DNA of 64,000 nt from Arthrobacter gallicola (GCF_014836775.1 NZ_JACSQD010000005.1:147514-211513), one strand, 5' to 3'. Shown: positions 18,156 through 27,441, counted from the stretch's first letter. The notes: generated by a model from the letters alone, not told the origin. Numbers and translations: made by a program.

Positions 18156-19468
18156 GCTCCCTTGGCTGCGCGGAAACCGGCGTCGAGGTCCGCGATGATG
18201 TCATCCAGGTGTTCCAGGCCAACCGAGAGACGCACGAGGCCCGGGCTGACACCCGCGGCGGCCTGTGCTTCGGCACCCAGCTGGCTGTGGGTGGTCGACG
18301 CCGGGTGGATCACCAGCGACCGGACGTCCCCTACGTTTGCCACGTGGGAGTGCAGTTCCAGTGCGTCGACGAACCGTTTGCCGGCTTCCACTCCCCCGGC
18401 GATTTCGAAGGAGACGATCGCCCCGGTGCCGCGGGGACCGTATTTACGGCCGCGTTCGTACCACGGGCTGGACTCAAGGCCTGCGTACGCAACCGAGACG
18501 ACGTCGTCGTGCCCTTCCAGCCAGCGCGCGACGGCGACGGCGTTGCTCACGTGCCGTTCCACGCGCAGGCTGAGGGTTTCCAGGCCCTGTCCGATGAGGA
18601 AGGCGTTGAACGGCGAGACCGCGGAGCCCAGGTCGCGCAGCAGCTGCACGCGTGCCTTCAGGATGTAGGCCAGGTTGGCGCCCAGCGCACCGTTGGCGCC
18701 GAGGTCGCGTGCGTAGACCAGGCCGTTGTAGCTCTCATCCGGAGTGTTGAAGCCGGGGAACTTCTCCGGGTCCGCTCCGAAGTCGAAGTTGCCGGAGTCC
18801 ACAATCACGCCGGCGATCGCGGTGCCGTGCCCGCCCAGGTACTTGGTGGCTGAATGCACCACAATGTCGGCGCCCCATTCGATGGGACGGATCAGGTAGG
18901 GCGTGGAGAGGGTGTTGTCCACGATCAGCGGGACGCCGGCGTCGTGGGCAACGGCGGAGATCCCTTCCAGATCCAGGACGTCCTGGCGCGGGTTGGAGAC
19001 CACCTCACCGAAGAACGCCTTGGTGTTTGGCTGGACGGCGGCACGCCACTGCTCCAGATTGTCCGGATCGGCCACGAAGGTGACGTCGATGCCGAACTTC
19101 TTCAGCGTGTGCTTGAACAGGTTGTACGTTCCCCCGTACAGGCTGGGGCTGGCCACAATGTGGTCCCCCGCCTCCGCAAGGTTGAGAATCGCATAGGTCT
19201 CAGCGGCCTGACCCGAGGCCAGCAGCAGCGCTCCCAGGCCACCTTCCAGCGACGCGATGCGGTTCTCCACTGCTTCCTGCGTCGGGTTCCCGATCCGTGT
19301 GTAGATCGGGGCGAGTTCCGCCAGGGCAAAGCGGTTGGCAGCCGCTTCAGCACTGGGGAAAACGAAGGACGAGGTCTGGTAAATCGGCAGGGCGCGGGCG
19401 CCGGTGACGGCGTCGGGCTCCTGTCCTGCGTGGATCTGGCGGGTTTCGAACGACCAATTGGCAGACAT
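18152..19468 (-). CDS. metY: O-acetylhomoserine sulfhydrylase
   Basis: PLP enzyme that makes homocysteine from O-acetylhomoserine and sulfide (direct sulfhydrylation). The 438-aa protein begins [15 protein letters not shown] as in this family. The PLP lysine is in [17 protein letters not shown], with a preceding Asp-containing [11 protein letters not shown] segment. First gene of the metY-metX operon. AGGGAG lies 4-5 bp before the ATG and may be occluded by an upstream CCCT, so the riboswitch could act on translation (inference). Confidence 0.95.
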   Translation of the reverse strand: MSANWSFETRQIHAGQEPDAVTGARALPIYQTSSFVFPSAEAAANRFALAELAPIYTRIGNPTQEAVENRIASLEGGLGALLLASGQAAETYAILNLAEAGDHIVASPSLYGGTYNLFKHTLKKFGIDVTFVADPDNLEQWRAAVQPNTKAFFGEVVSNPRQDVLDLEGISAVAHDAGVPLIVDNTLSTPYLIRPIEWGADIVVHSATKYLGGHGTAIAGVIVDSGNFDFGADPEKFPGFNTPDESYNGLVYARDLGANGALGANLAYILKARVQLLRDLGSAVSPFNAFLIGQGLETLSLRVERHVSNAVAVARWLEGHDDVVSVAYAGLESSPWYERGRKYGPRGTGAIVSFEIAGGVEAGKRFVDALELHSHVANVGDVRSLVIHPASTTHSQLGAEAQAAAGVSPGLVRLSVGLEHLDDIIADLDAGFRAAKGA

Positions 19469-19551
19469 TGTGCTCCCTTTATGACCAGGGGCCCCACAGG
19501 AACCGATGCCGGAGGTACTCCGGGTACAGACGTGTGGCCCGCGCTTGCCGT

Positions 19552-19655
19552 GACATCCTTTTGATGTCCAGCCAGGTCTTCACCCGGGGCACCCCACCGC
19601 GGTTGGAGGGTTGCCGGCCAGCAAGCCGGGGCTATCTGCTGGCACTCATGACCTG
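19552..19655 (-). ncRNA. SAM-IV riboswitch upstream of metY
   Basis: On the minus strand the P1 stem pairs CAGGTC (19650-19655) with GACCTG (19573-19578). Between them are the SAM-IV landmarks: ATGAGTGCCAGC, CCCCGGCTTGCTGGCCGGCAA, a CCTCC/GGTGG-type stem, and GTGCCCCGGGTGAAGACC. A downstream hairpin GACATC-AAAAG-GATGTC (19552-19568) follows P1, as expected for the extra hairpin of this class. It ends 84 bp before the metY start. The assignment is from recognised sequence and structure, not a covariance search. Confidence 0.9.
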
Positions 19656-19798
19656 TACCCATAGAACCAACGCACGGGCAGTTGCGCAACCCATGTGACG
19701 CAACGTGAATCCGTCGTCATTTGGTAACGGAGGCTTCTTTTTCCGTGCTTAGGGTCGCCTTAGTCGAGACACAGGTCACAACGTGTCAAGATGTTCGC

Positions 19799-20440
19799 AT
19801 GCGCCTGGATCACGTCTCTTACGCCTGCGAATCCGACGGCCTGCTGGCCACCACGGAACGCATTGCTGCTGCCCTTGGAACCGAGTACGTCAAGGGCGGG
19901 GTGCATCCCCGCTTTGGCACCCGCAACATGATCCTCCCCCTGGCTAACCACCAGTACATCGAGGTGGTGGAGGTCCTGAACCACCCCGCGTCTGACAAGG
20001 CCCCTTTTGGCCAGGCTGTCCGGGCCCGGTCTGAGGCCGGCGGCGGCTGGATGGGCTGGTGTGTTGAGGTCGAGGACCTGGCCCCCTTCGAGGAACGCCT
20101 GGGCCGGGCTGCGGTTCCCGGGAACCGAAAATTCCCCGACGGCCAGGAACTGACCTGGCGGCAGATCGGCATCAACGGTCTGATCGCTGACCCGCAGGTT
20201 CCCTACATGCTGCGCTGGGATGAGGACAAAGCCGATCTGCACCCGTCCCGTGCCCTCAACGGAACGGTCTCCCTGGAGTCCTTGACCATTGCCGGCTCGG
20301 CCGCGCGGGTCACCGAGTGGCTGGGTATGCCCGTCGAGGAGCCGCTGGAATCCGTGGACGTCACCTGGGTTTCCCCGAAGGGCACCCCCGGCATCATGTC
20401 AGTGACTTTCGGGACTCCTGCCGGGCTCGTCGAGATCTAA
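19799..20440 (+). CDS. VOC family / glyoxalase-like domain protein
   Basis: A 213-aa protein starting MRLDHVSYACESDGLLATTERIAAALG. This matches the glyoxalase-like domain found in vicinal-oxygen-chelate proteins, including the HPRFGTRNMILPL block and the EVVEVL acidic strand. Two beta-alpha-beta modules are suggested. The enzymatic reaction is unknown. Start at 19799 was chosen over an upstream in-frame start because the domain begins immediately. No clear ribosome-binding site is visible, so the mRNA may be leaderless. The 103-bp repeat array begins about 80 bp after its stop. Confidence 0.75.
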   Translation: MRLDHVSYACESDGLLATTERIAAALGTEYVKGGVHPRFGTRNMILPLANHQYIEVVEVLNHPASDKAPFGQAVRARSEAGGGWMGWCVEVEDLAPFEERLGRAAVPGNRKFPDGQELTWRQIGINGLIADPQVPYMLRWDEDKADLHPSRALNGTVSLESLTIAGSAARVTEWLGMPVEEPLESVDVTWVSPKGTPGIMSVTFGTPAGLVEI

Positions 20441-20519
20441 GCCCCGAACTTTTAGCTGAGGTTGGACGGACTGGCCTGTGCCGGTCCGTCCAACCTTTTT
20501 GCTGTCCCGGGGCGCCTCG

Positions 20520-21110
20520 AGCGGGCCTTTCCTCCGTTGCGGGGCTTTCCTCCGCTTTGGGACAATCCCCCGCGGCCATTTCCCTCCCTTTGGGACTCCC
20601 CCTCCACACGGGGACACCACGCGCGGCCATTTCCCTCCGTTGGGAGTTCCCTCCGCTTTGGGACAATCCCCCCGCGGCCATTTCCCTCCCCTTTGGGACT
20701 CCCCTTGGACTCCCCGTCGCTCGGGGACACCACGCGCGCCCGTTTCCCTCCGTTTGGGACTTCCCTCCACTTTGGGACAATCCGCCGCGGCCGTTTCCCT
20801 CCCCTTTGGGACTTCCCTGTCGATCGGGGACACCACGCGCGGGCGTTTCCCTCCCTTTGGGACTTCCCTCCACTTTGGGACAATCCCCCGCCGCCATTTC
20901 CCTCCCCTTTGGGACTTCCCTGCCGATCGGGGACACCACGCGCGGCCATTTCCCTCACTTTGGGACTTCCCTCCGCTTTGGGACAATCCCCCGCGGCCAT
21001 TTCCCTCCCCTTTGGGACTTCCCTGTCGATCGGGGACACCACGCGCGGGCGATTCCCTCCGTTCCGGGACTTCCCCGCCATTTTGGGACAATCCTGCGCG
21101 GCGCCGCGGC
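20520..21110. repeat. Tandem array of ~103-bp repeats (about 5-6 copies)
   Basis: A C/G-rich array between the VOC gene and an AbiEi/DUF559-like gene. The landmark CTTTGGGACAATCC (or its variant) recurs at about 20555, 20656, 20770, 20873, 20976 and 21081, giving periods of 101, 114, 103, 103 and 105 bp. Each unit contains three sub-blocks, each with TTTGGGAC or GGGACTTCCC, plus GATCGGGGACACCACGCGCG. GGGACTTCCC is a near-palindrome. A degenerate inverted copy follows at about 21111-21150. Long open frames occur in all frames because the units lack stop codons; none is considered a gene. Confidence 0.9.
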
Positions 21111-21259
21111 AGGAAAGTCCCAAACTGGGAGGGATGTCCCGAAAGGCAGGGTTTTGCGCGTGCCCGGATGATTCCGGGCAGCATCGCACCCAAGACAGGT
21201 TTTCCACAGAATGTCCCTTCCTGGGCTCAGGCCTGTGAAGAGCAGTGCACGGTTGTCGT

Positions 21260-22234
21260 ATGTCGATGACCTTTCTGTATTCAGCTGAGGCAGACCTGAA
21301 CGGGGGAAGCCGCCGTACCCTCGCACGCCGATGCAAATCAGGTGAGTTAATCCGGCTACGACAGGGCGTCTACATTCCGGCGGCCGAGTGGCTGAACCTG
21401 CCCCCTTGGGAGCGCGACCGCATTCGGCTGGCAGCGGCAGCCCCACCCGGGCAGACCTGCCGCGTTCTGATCCAGCAGTCGGCGGCCGCGATGTGGGGAA
21501 TTCCAACCATCGGTTCACTTTCCGAAATCATGCTGTTGGCTCAAGGTGAGACGCATGGGCGGTGCCGAGGAGACCTTCGCTGGGCAGAGCGCCGTTTGCT
21601 GGAGCCGGCCACGTCCATCGACGGGGTTCCCGTTACGAGCAGGGCCCAGACAGTGCTGGATATGGCAGCTTATCTGCCCTTCGAACGCGCCGTTCCCGCG
21701 ATGTACCATGTTCTTCGCCCTGACCGTAGCCGGGGGCTGCCGGCGCTGGCTCTGGACAACTTGCGAGATCTTGCCCAGGGACTGCCCTCCCAGGCCAAAC
21801 GGATCCGGGCCCTGCACGTCATCGACTTCGCCAATCCGCGCTCAGAATCTCCGGGTGAGTCCTACTCCCGAGCCCTGCTCCACCGGCACGGCTTCGCTGT
21901 ACCTGAGCTGCAGCACGAGTTCACCACTCCCGCAGGCCGCTTTCGCACCGATTTCTTCTGGCAGGACCAGGCCCTGGTGGGCGAGTTCGACGGCGCCGTC
22001 AAGTACGGTGCATCCAAGTACGGTTCGGTGAAGGACGGTCCTGCCCCCACTATTCAGGTCCCGTCGAGGGAAGCCCTGCTCCGGGAAAAACGCCGGGAAG
22101 ACGCCATCCGTGCAACGGGCGTAGGGTTCGTACGCTGGACTTGGGCCGACGTACTCAGGCCGCCACAGGACCCGGAGGGCCTGGCACAAATACTGACTCG
22201 GGCAGGACTGCCCAGAGCCCGACGGCGGCAGTGA
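21260..22234 (+). CDS. AbiEi-like / DUF559-type protein
   Basis: A 324-aa protein with an N-terminal winged-helix-like segment typical of AbiEi-type antitoxin domains (RRTLARRCKSGELIRLRQGVYIP). The C-terminal part resembles DUF559/Vsr-like endonuclease folds (GRFRTDFFWQDQALVGEFDGAVKYG ... EKRREDAIRATGVGFVRWTW). Such orphan proteins are common in actinobacteria, and nuclease activity is unproven. No toxin partner gene is adjacent. The start is ambiguous: GTG 21245, ATG 21260 and ATG 21266 are all in frame. The repeat array lies immediately upstream and another direct repeat downstream. Confidence 0.7.
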   Translation: MSMTFLYSAEADLNGGSRRTLARRCKSGELIRLRQGVYIPAAEWLNLPPWERDRIRLAAAAPPGQTCRVLIQQSAAAMWGIPTIGSLSEIMLLAQGETHGRCRGDLRWAERRLLEPATSIDGVPVTSRAQTVLDMAAYLPFERAVPAMYHVLRPDRSRGLPALALDNLRDLAQGLPSQAKRIRALHVIDFANPRSESPGESYSRALLHRHGFAVPELQHEFTTPAGRFRTDFFWQDQALVGEFDGAVKYGASKYGSVKDGPAPTIQVPSREALLREKRREDAIRATGVGFVRWTWADVLRPPQDPEGLAQILTRAGLPRARRRQ

Positions 22235-22342
22235 GGGCGGCGGTGAATCACACCCCGGGTGCCCGCGATGCTCAAAGCGGAGCTCCGTAGGACACGCACC
22301 ACCGCGTCCGTAGCGAGGCACGTGCCTCTGCCCTACACCTCG

Positions 22343-22560
22343 GCTCCCCTACGCGTTCACACCCCGACCTGTCGATTCCCCACGCTCCCACCACCCCCTT
22401 ATGCCCCATGCCTTATGCCCCATGCCGTCTGCCCTAGCTCCAGGCCGGCCCGGCCCCGGGCCGCTCCCCTACGCGCCTATACCCCTACCTGTCGATTCCC
22501 TATGCTCCCACCGGGCCCTTATGCCCTAGCCCCAGACCCGTCCCAGCCCCGGGGCGCTCG
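22343..22560. repeat. Imperfect direct repeat, 120-bp period
   Basis: A C-rich block starting GCTCCCCTACGCG, containing CCTGTCGATTCCC and CTTATGCCC, occurs at 22343 and again at 22463, about 75 bp each and 120 bp apart. It is followed by CTACGCCCTACGCC iterations to about 22605. It fills most of the 364-bp gap between the AbiEi/DUF559-like gene and the convergent GH2 gene. No gene, promoter or terminator was recognised in this gap. Confidence 0.75.
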
Positions 22561-22598
22561 CTTACACACCTCGCCTATACGCCCCTACGCCCTACGCC

Positions 22599-24416
22599 CT
22601 ACGCCGAGACCGACAGCGCCCGAACCAGCGCAGCATTGATGTCCCGGACCATGCCCGGATCCAGTTTCAGGACCTTCCGGTCGTAAGTGAGCAGCCCGTT
22701 GACTTCATCCTCGACGTCGCTGAGCTGGGTGTAGACCGTGGCTGCCAGTCCCTGCTTCACCGCAGGTTCAATCTGGGTGCGGTGCAGTTCCGTGAAGGCG
22801 CGTCCGAGTTCCTCCCGGCTGTGCAGGGTCTTTCCGTAGCCAAAGACCTCCGTGTTCCAAGTGTGTCCCGGCACCGGAAAACTGAAGCCGCCGTATTCGG
22901 AAAGCACAACCGCCCGGGGATCCCGCTGCCAGCGTTTCCGGACGTGGAAGGGAACCGCGTAGACATGCAGGCTTTTGGCGTCGCCGGCACCCTGGTCATG
23001 CCAGCCGCTGGCATGGTCAATCCCGCGGGTGGGATCCAACGAGCGCAGCTCCGCAGCAATCGCCGCGGCGTCGAATTGGCCCCAGCCTTCGTTGAATGGA
23101 ACCCACATCACGAGACTTGGCACGCTGCGCAGCAGTTCCACTGTCTCCCGCATTTCCCGCCGGAAAGTTTCCCTCCCGGCTGCATCACTGCGGCCGAACT
23201 TGGCGTACCGGCGGTCGCTGCGGCTTCCGCGGCCCGGGAGCCGCAGCAATTCCGGCGCCCGGCCGTCGCCCAGGCCGCCGTTCACCAGGTCCTGCCAGAC
23301 GAGCATGCCCAGCCGGTCGCAGTGGTAGTACCAGCGCAGCGGTTCGACCTTGATGTGCTTGCGCAGCATCGTGAACCCCAGGTCCTTGGCCGTCTGGATA
23401 TCGTGGATCATGGCTGCATCGGCGGGAGCGGTATAGAGTCCATCGGGCCAATACCCCTGGTCCAGCAGTCCGGCGTGAAAGTACGGCTGGCCGTTGAGCA
23501 GCAGCCGCTGATGCCCACCCCGGTCCGCGCCCATTCCGAAAGTGCGCAGACCGAAATAGCTCTGCACCCTGTCCTCCCCGAGCCGCACGCTCACCGTGTA
23601 GAGGAAGGGATCCTCCGGACTCCACAAACGCGGTTCCGGCAGCTGCAGGAGCAGCGGTTCCCCCGGCGCCGCCCAGCCGTGGGCGACCTCCGTTCCGTCT
23701 GCCGTCACTGTGATTTCCGCACGGCCGACATCCAACCCCGCATCCACCCCCACACCGGCGTGGACCGTGAACTCGGCACCGTCCAACGACGCCAGCGGCG
23801 TGATCACCAGCCGCCGCACCCAGGTCGCGGGAACAGCTTCCAGCCAAACGGTCTGCCAGATTCCGGACTGCGCCGTGTACCAAATCCCCCCGCGCTCCAG
23901 TTTTTGCTTTCCCCGTGAGGCACCGTTGGTGTCGGATCCGTCGAGCACCCGCACCACAAGTTCCTGTTCCCGGCCGGGACGCAGCAGGTCGGTCACATCG
24001 AGGGTGAAGGGCAGGTACCCGCCGTCGTGCCTTCCTGCGGCGCGGCCGTTGAGGGTCACCGTGCAGGCCTGGTCGACCGCCCCAAAGTGAAGCAGCACCC
24101 GCCTACCCGTATCACCCGCAGCGTCGCCGCCCGCCGCCGGCAGCAGGCCGGACACCGAAAAGGTACGCCGGTACCAGAGCGCTTCCTGCGGCTGCAGTTG
24201 GCGTTCGACGCCGGAGAGCGGCGCTTCGGGCGAAAACGGCACCAGGATTTTCCCGTCCCAGGTCTCGGGCTGCTCCAGGACGCCGGCAGGAGTGAACGCG
24301 TAGTCCCAGCTTCCGTTGAGGTTGCTCCAGTTCTCCCGAACCAGCTGCGGGCGGGGATATTCCGGCAGCACATTGCCGGGGTCCAGAGCCGCGCCCCAGA
24401 CTGTCTTCAGGGCCAT
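22599..24416 (-). CDS. Glycoside hydrolase family 2 protein
   Basis: A 605-aa retaining glycosidase of the GH2 (beta-galactosidase/beta-glucuronidase) family. It has an N-terminal jelly-roll sugar-binding domain (about 20-200), an immunoglobulin-like domain (about 200-295) and a TIM barrel (about 300-600). The acid/base is N442-E443 (WVPFNEGWGQFD) and the nucleophile is E507 (VVLSEYGGF). No signal peptide, so probably intracellular. The exact sugar cannot be told. It starts 6 bp after the CPBP protease stop and is likely cotranscribed with it. Confidence 0.88.
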   Translation of the reverse strand: MALKTVWGAALDPGNVLPEYPRPQLVRENWSNLNGSWDYAFTPAGVLEQPETWDGKILVPFSPEAPLSGVERQLQPQEALWYRRTFSVSGLLPAAGGDAAGDTGRRVLLHFGAVDQACTVTLNGRAAGRHDGGYLPFTLDVTDLLRPGREQELVVRVLDGSDTNGASRGKQKLERGGIWYTAQSGIWQTVWLEAVPATWVRRLVITPLASLDGAEFTVHAGVGVDAGLDVGRAEITVTADGTEVAHGWAAPGEPLLLQLPEPRLWSPEDPFLYTVSVRLGEDRVQSYFGLRTFGMGADRGGHQRLLLNGQPYFHAGLLDQGYWPDGLYTAPADAAMIHDIQTAKDLGFTMLRKHIKVEPLRWYYHCDRLGMLVWQDLVNGGLGDGRAPELLRLPGRGSRSDRRYAKFGRSDAAGRETFRREMRETVELLRSVPSLVMWVPFNEGWGQFDAAAIAAELRSLDPTRGIDHASGWHDQGAGDAKSLHVYAVPFHVRKRWQRDPRAVVLSEYGGFSFPVPGHTWNTEVFGYGKTLHSREELGRAFTELHRTQIEPAVKQGLAATVYTQLSDVEDEVNGLLTYDRKVLKLDPGMVRDINAALVRALSVSA

Positions 24417-24422
24417 ACGGCG

Positions 24423-25208
24423 TTAGTCTCCAATTCCGATTGCTGAGCCAAACAGGGCAAAACCTACAAATCCGGCAATATCCACCAGTGCATGGGCGAT
24501 GACCAGCGGCATCACGCGTTTGGTCTTGTAATAGACGTACCCGAAAAGCAGTCCCATCACGAAGTTGCCGATGCCGGGACCGATCCCCTGATACAGGTGG
24601 TAGCTGGCGCGGATCAGCGCACTCGTGAGGATCATGGCGGGCACTCCCCAGCCCAGCGCCCGGAGCCGGGTGAACAGGTAGCCCACTACGATTACCTCTT
24701 CCAGGACCGCATGCCGCAGCGCGGAGAGGATCAGCACCGGCAGGGTCCACCAGTAGGTATCCAAGGCCGCAGGAATCAGCGCCGTCGTAATTCCCAGTGC
24801 CCGGCCGGCAGCGTAGACGCCGAGCGTCCCTGCGCCGATCACGGCCGCGAGCCCTACACCGAGGCCGAAGTCCCGCACCGGGCGGGAGAACGTGAATCCG
24901 ATCCGCCGGAAGGCGGACTTGCCGGGCTCCGTGAGCAGGAACAGCACCAGCGCCACGGGCATCAGCGAGAAGAAAATTCCCAGCAGCTGGTACAGCAAAT
25001 CGAAAAACGGGCTCTGCGCCAGGACTGGGTTCAGAGTGGTCGTTTGGCCGGCAAGGGGTCCCTGCGTCATCTTGTCCGCCAGCCGGACGATGGCATACAC
25101 CCCGGATTGGCCCAGCGAGAGTCCCAGCACGATAAGAATTTCCGCAGTGATTCTCCGGCGTGCCCGCGGTTCCAGGGCAGGGGCGGGAACGGTGGAGGCT
25201 GGGCGCAT
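24423..25208 (-). CDS. CPBP family intramembrane protease-like protein
   Basis: A 261-aa membrane protein with about eight hydrophobic segments. CPBP/Abi motif 1 is AVLEEVIVVGYLFTRL: the two Glu are present, but the usual Arg of EExxxR is replaced by Val. Motif 2 is SYHLYQG, and a third His is in VIAHALVD. Proteolysis is the family proposal, and the role here is unknown. Start at 25208 was chosen because translation upstream gives an unconserved Arg/Cys-rich extension. It precedes the GH2 gene by 6 bp. Confidence 0.82.
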   Translation of the reverse strand: MRPASTVPAPALEPRARRRITAEILIVLGLSLGQSGVYAIVRLADKMTQGPLAGQTTTLNPVLAQSPFFDLLYQLLGIFFSLMPVALVLFLLTEPGKSAFRRIGFTFSRPVRDFGLGVGLAAVIGAGTLGVYAAGRALGITTALIPAALDTYWWTLPVLILSALRHAVLEEVIVVGYLFTRLRALGWGVPAMILTSALIRASYHLYQGIGPGIGNFVMGLLFGYVYYKTKRVMPLVIAHALVDIAGFVGFALFGSAIGIGD

Positions 25209-25366
25209 GTGCCTATTCTGCCTGATCCGCGGCTCACCTGCCCGGGCAGGAACGCTTGCGGAAGGCGGACGAATGCATTTCACTGGATGAAATGCCAGTA
25301 CCATTCTTCGGCATTTGATTCCGTTCCCGTTGCACGCCGCATCGGATCCAGGCATTGTGAGGTTTC

Positions 25367-26941
25367 GTGATTTCCCCCCAAAGCACCGCCGTTACCGTGG
25401 CCATCGGCCCCGGCCCGCTCGACCCCGCCTCAATTCTCGCCGTCGCCCGGAACGGTGCCGCGGTCCAGCTTGCACCGGAAGCCCTGACGGCAATGGAGTC
25501 CTCCCGCACGGTCATCGAGGCCCTCGCAGCGGACACTCTGCCCCACTATGGGGTCTCCACCGGGTTTGGGGCACTCGCCACCAAACAAATCCCCACAGAC
25601 CAGCGGGCAGAGCTGCAGCGCTCCCTGGTCCGCAGCCACGCGGCGTCCACGGGTGCGGAGGTGGACCGGGAGGTCGTCCGCGCTCTGATGGTCAACCGGC
25701 TCTCCACCCTCGCGACCGGACGCACCGGTGTCCGCCCCGCCGTCGCTCAGGCGTATGCAGCACTGCTCAACGCCGGCATCACGCCCACGATCGGCGAATA
25801 CGGTTCGCTGGGCTGTTCCGGTGACCTCGCTCCACTGTCGCACTGCGCCCTGGCGCTGATGGGCGAAGGCCGGGTGCACGACGCCGGTGGGCAGGCCATG
25901 GACGCGGCCCAGGCGCTGGCGGCGGCTGGGCTGGAACCCCTGGAGCTACGGGAGAAGGAGGGCTTGGCGCTGATCAATGGCACCGACGGCATGCTGGGGA
26001 TGCTGACCCTGGCCATCGCGGACCTGCAGCAGCTGCTGGCCGTCGCGGATATCGCCGCGGCCATGAGCGTGGAGGGACTGCTTGGGACTGCCGCTGTTTT
26101 CGCGGCAGATCTGCAGGGGCTGCGTCCGCAGCCGGGCCAGGCTGAGTCCGCAGCCAACATCCGGGCGGTGCTCGCCGGCTCTGCACTGGTGGAAGAGCAG
26201 AACGGGGAAACCTTCACCCGGGTCCAGGACGCCTATTCACTGCGCTGCGCACCCCAGGTGCACGGCGCGGCCCGGTCCACCCTCGCCCACGCCGAGCATG
26301 TAGCTGCGTGTGAGCGGGCGTCCGCCATCGATAATCCGGTGGTCACGGTGGACGGGCGGGTGGAATCGAACGGCAATTTCCACGGCGCCCCGGTGGGCTA
26401 CGTCCTGGATTTCCTCGCGATCGCCGTCGCCGACGTTGCCTCCATGAGTGAGCGGCGGACTGACCGTTTCCTGGACCGTAACCGCAGCCACGGACTGAAC
26501 CCGTTCCTGGCCCATGATCCCGGTGTCGACTCCGGCCACATGATCGCCCAGTACACCCAGGCCGGTATTGTCTCGGAGCTCAAGCGGCTGGCGGTTCCCG
26601 CGTCCGTGGATTCCATTCCCTCCTCTGCCATGCAGGAGGACCACGTCTCGATGGGTTGGGCCGCCGGACTGAAACTGCGCCGTGCGCTCGACGGTCTGGC
26701 ACGGGTGCTGGCCGTGGAACTGCTGACATCAGCGCGTGCCCTGGATATGCGCGACGGCGGCATCGACACCGCCCGGACCGCTCCGGTCTCCACCGCAGTG
26801 CGCCGGATTATCCGCACCCAGGTCCAAGGACCGGGTCCGGACCGCTTCCTGGCACCGGAGATTGAAGCGGTTTATGCCCTGGTGTCCAGCGGGAGCCTGC
26901 TGGAAGCGGCGAACGGTGTGCTGGCGCAGCCGCTGGACTAA
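25367..26941 (+). CDS. hutH: Histidine ammonia-lyase
   Basis: Deaminates histidine to urocanate, the first step of histidine catabolism. The 524-aa protein has the catalytic Tyr61 in HYGVSTGFGAL. The MIO-forming tripeptide region reads GSLG-C150-S151-G152-DLAPL, that is CSG instead of the more usual ASG. GTG start with GAGG about 6 bp upstream. No other hut genes lie in the window, so it stands alone. A phenylalanine- or tyrosine-lyase role cannot be excluded, but overall the sequence fits HutH. Confidence 0.92.
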   Translation: MISPQSTAVTVAIGPGPLDPASILAVARNGAAVQLAPEALTAMESSRTVIEALAADTLPHYGVSTGFGALATKQIPTDQRAELQRSLVRSHAASTGAEVDREVVRALMVNRLSTLATGRTGVRPAVAQAYAALLNAGITPTIGEYGSLGCSGDLAPLSHCALALMGEGRVHDAGGQAMDAAQALAAAGLEPLELREKEGLALINGTDGMLGMLTLAIADLQQLLAVADIAAAMSVEGLLGTAAVFAADLQGLRPQPGQAESAANIRAVLAGSALVEEQNGETFTRVQDAYSLRCAPQVHGAARSTLAHAEHVAACERASAIDNPVVTVDGRVESNGNFHGAPVGYVLDFLAIAVADVASMSERRTDRFLDRNRSHGLNPFLAHDPGVDSGHMIAQYTQAGIVSELKRLAVPASVDSIPSSAMQEDHVSMGWAAGLKLRRALDGLARVLAVELLTSARALDMRDGGIDTARTAPVSTAVRRIIRTQVQGPGPDRFLAPEIEAVYALVSSGSLLEAANGVLAQPLD

Positions 26942-26950
26942 GCTGCGGGA

Positions 26951-27256
26951 ATGGATTCAGGGCAGTCAACGCAGGAGCCAGGCAACAGCATCCGGGTCAC
27001 GGCCGCAGTCAACGGGATGGTCCAAGGTGTGGGCTTCCGCTACTGGGTAATGCGGCGGGCGTTAAACCTGGGGCTGACCGGGACGGTGATCAACCGAGCC
27101 GACGGGTCCGTCCTCATCACGGCGGAAGGTCTGCCCTCGGCTGTGGACGGTCTCCTGGAGCAGGTGCGGTCCCCATCTGCTCCGGGCGCGGTTCACGACG
27201 TCGAAGAACACCGTTCCGCTGCCACGGGAGAATTTGAGGGTTTCGCCGCCGGATAA
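26951..27256 (+). CDS. Acylphosphatase
   Basis: A 101-aa protein with one acylphosphatase domain: VNGMVQGVGFRYWVMRRA contains the catalytic Arg in GFRY, and TGTVINRADGSV carries the Asn that positions the nucleophilic water. It hydrolyses carboxyl-phosphate bonds in the cytoplasm. The first 14 or so residues (MDSGQSTQEPGNSI) precede the domain. It starts 9 bp after the hutH stop, so it is probably cotranscribed with it. Confidence 0.92.
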   Translation: MDSGQSTQEPGNSIRVTAAVNGMVQGVGFRYWVMRRALNLGLTGTVINRADGSVLITAEGLPSAVDGLLEQVRSPSAPGAVHDVEEHRSAATGEFEGFAAG

Positions 27257-27368
27257 GCCGCCGCAGTAATGGGAGCAATTTACGGCGGCAGGGCCGGATA
27301 AAATGCGCCGCGGTGCTGAGCGGAAACAATGCGCGGCAGTGTAGAAAAAAGTGTCCGGACATGAAGAA

Positions 27369-27441
27369 CGCCGGCAGACTATGGGCTGGTTGGGGGGAAC
27401 AACCCTAGTCTGCCGGCGCCGGATAGTTCACTACGCTATCC
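27369..27441. terminator. Strong hairpin region, terminator or structured RNA
   Basis: CGCCGGCAGACTA (27369-27381) and TAGTCTGCCGGCG (27406-27418) form a perfect 13-bp inverted repeat. Inside it GGTTG and CAACC close a seven-base loop, which is C-rich on the minus strand. A second hairpin GGATAG/CTATCC lies at 27421-27441. The region sits between the convergent acylphosphatase gene and the minus-strand membrane protein gene, in a 360-bp gap. A bidirectional terminator is the simplest reading; a small RNA is possible. The rest of the gap (27257-27368, 27442-27616) shows nothing recognised. Confidence 0.6.

Noticed and set aside
20394..21518. Several long overlapping open frames on both strands
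   Set aside because: They arise from the stop-free 103-bp repeats, have repetitive Gly/Arg/Pro-rich products and no ribosome-binding sites.
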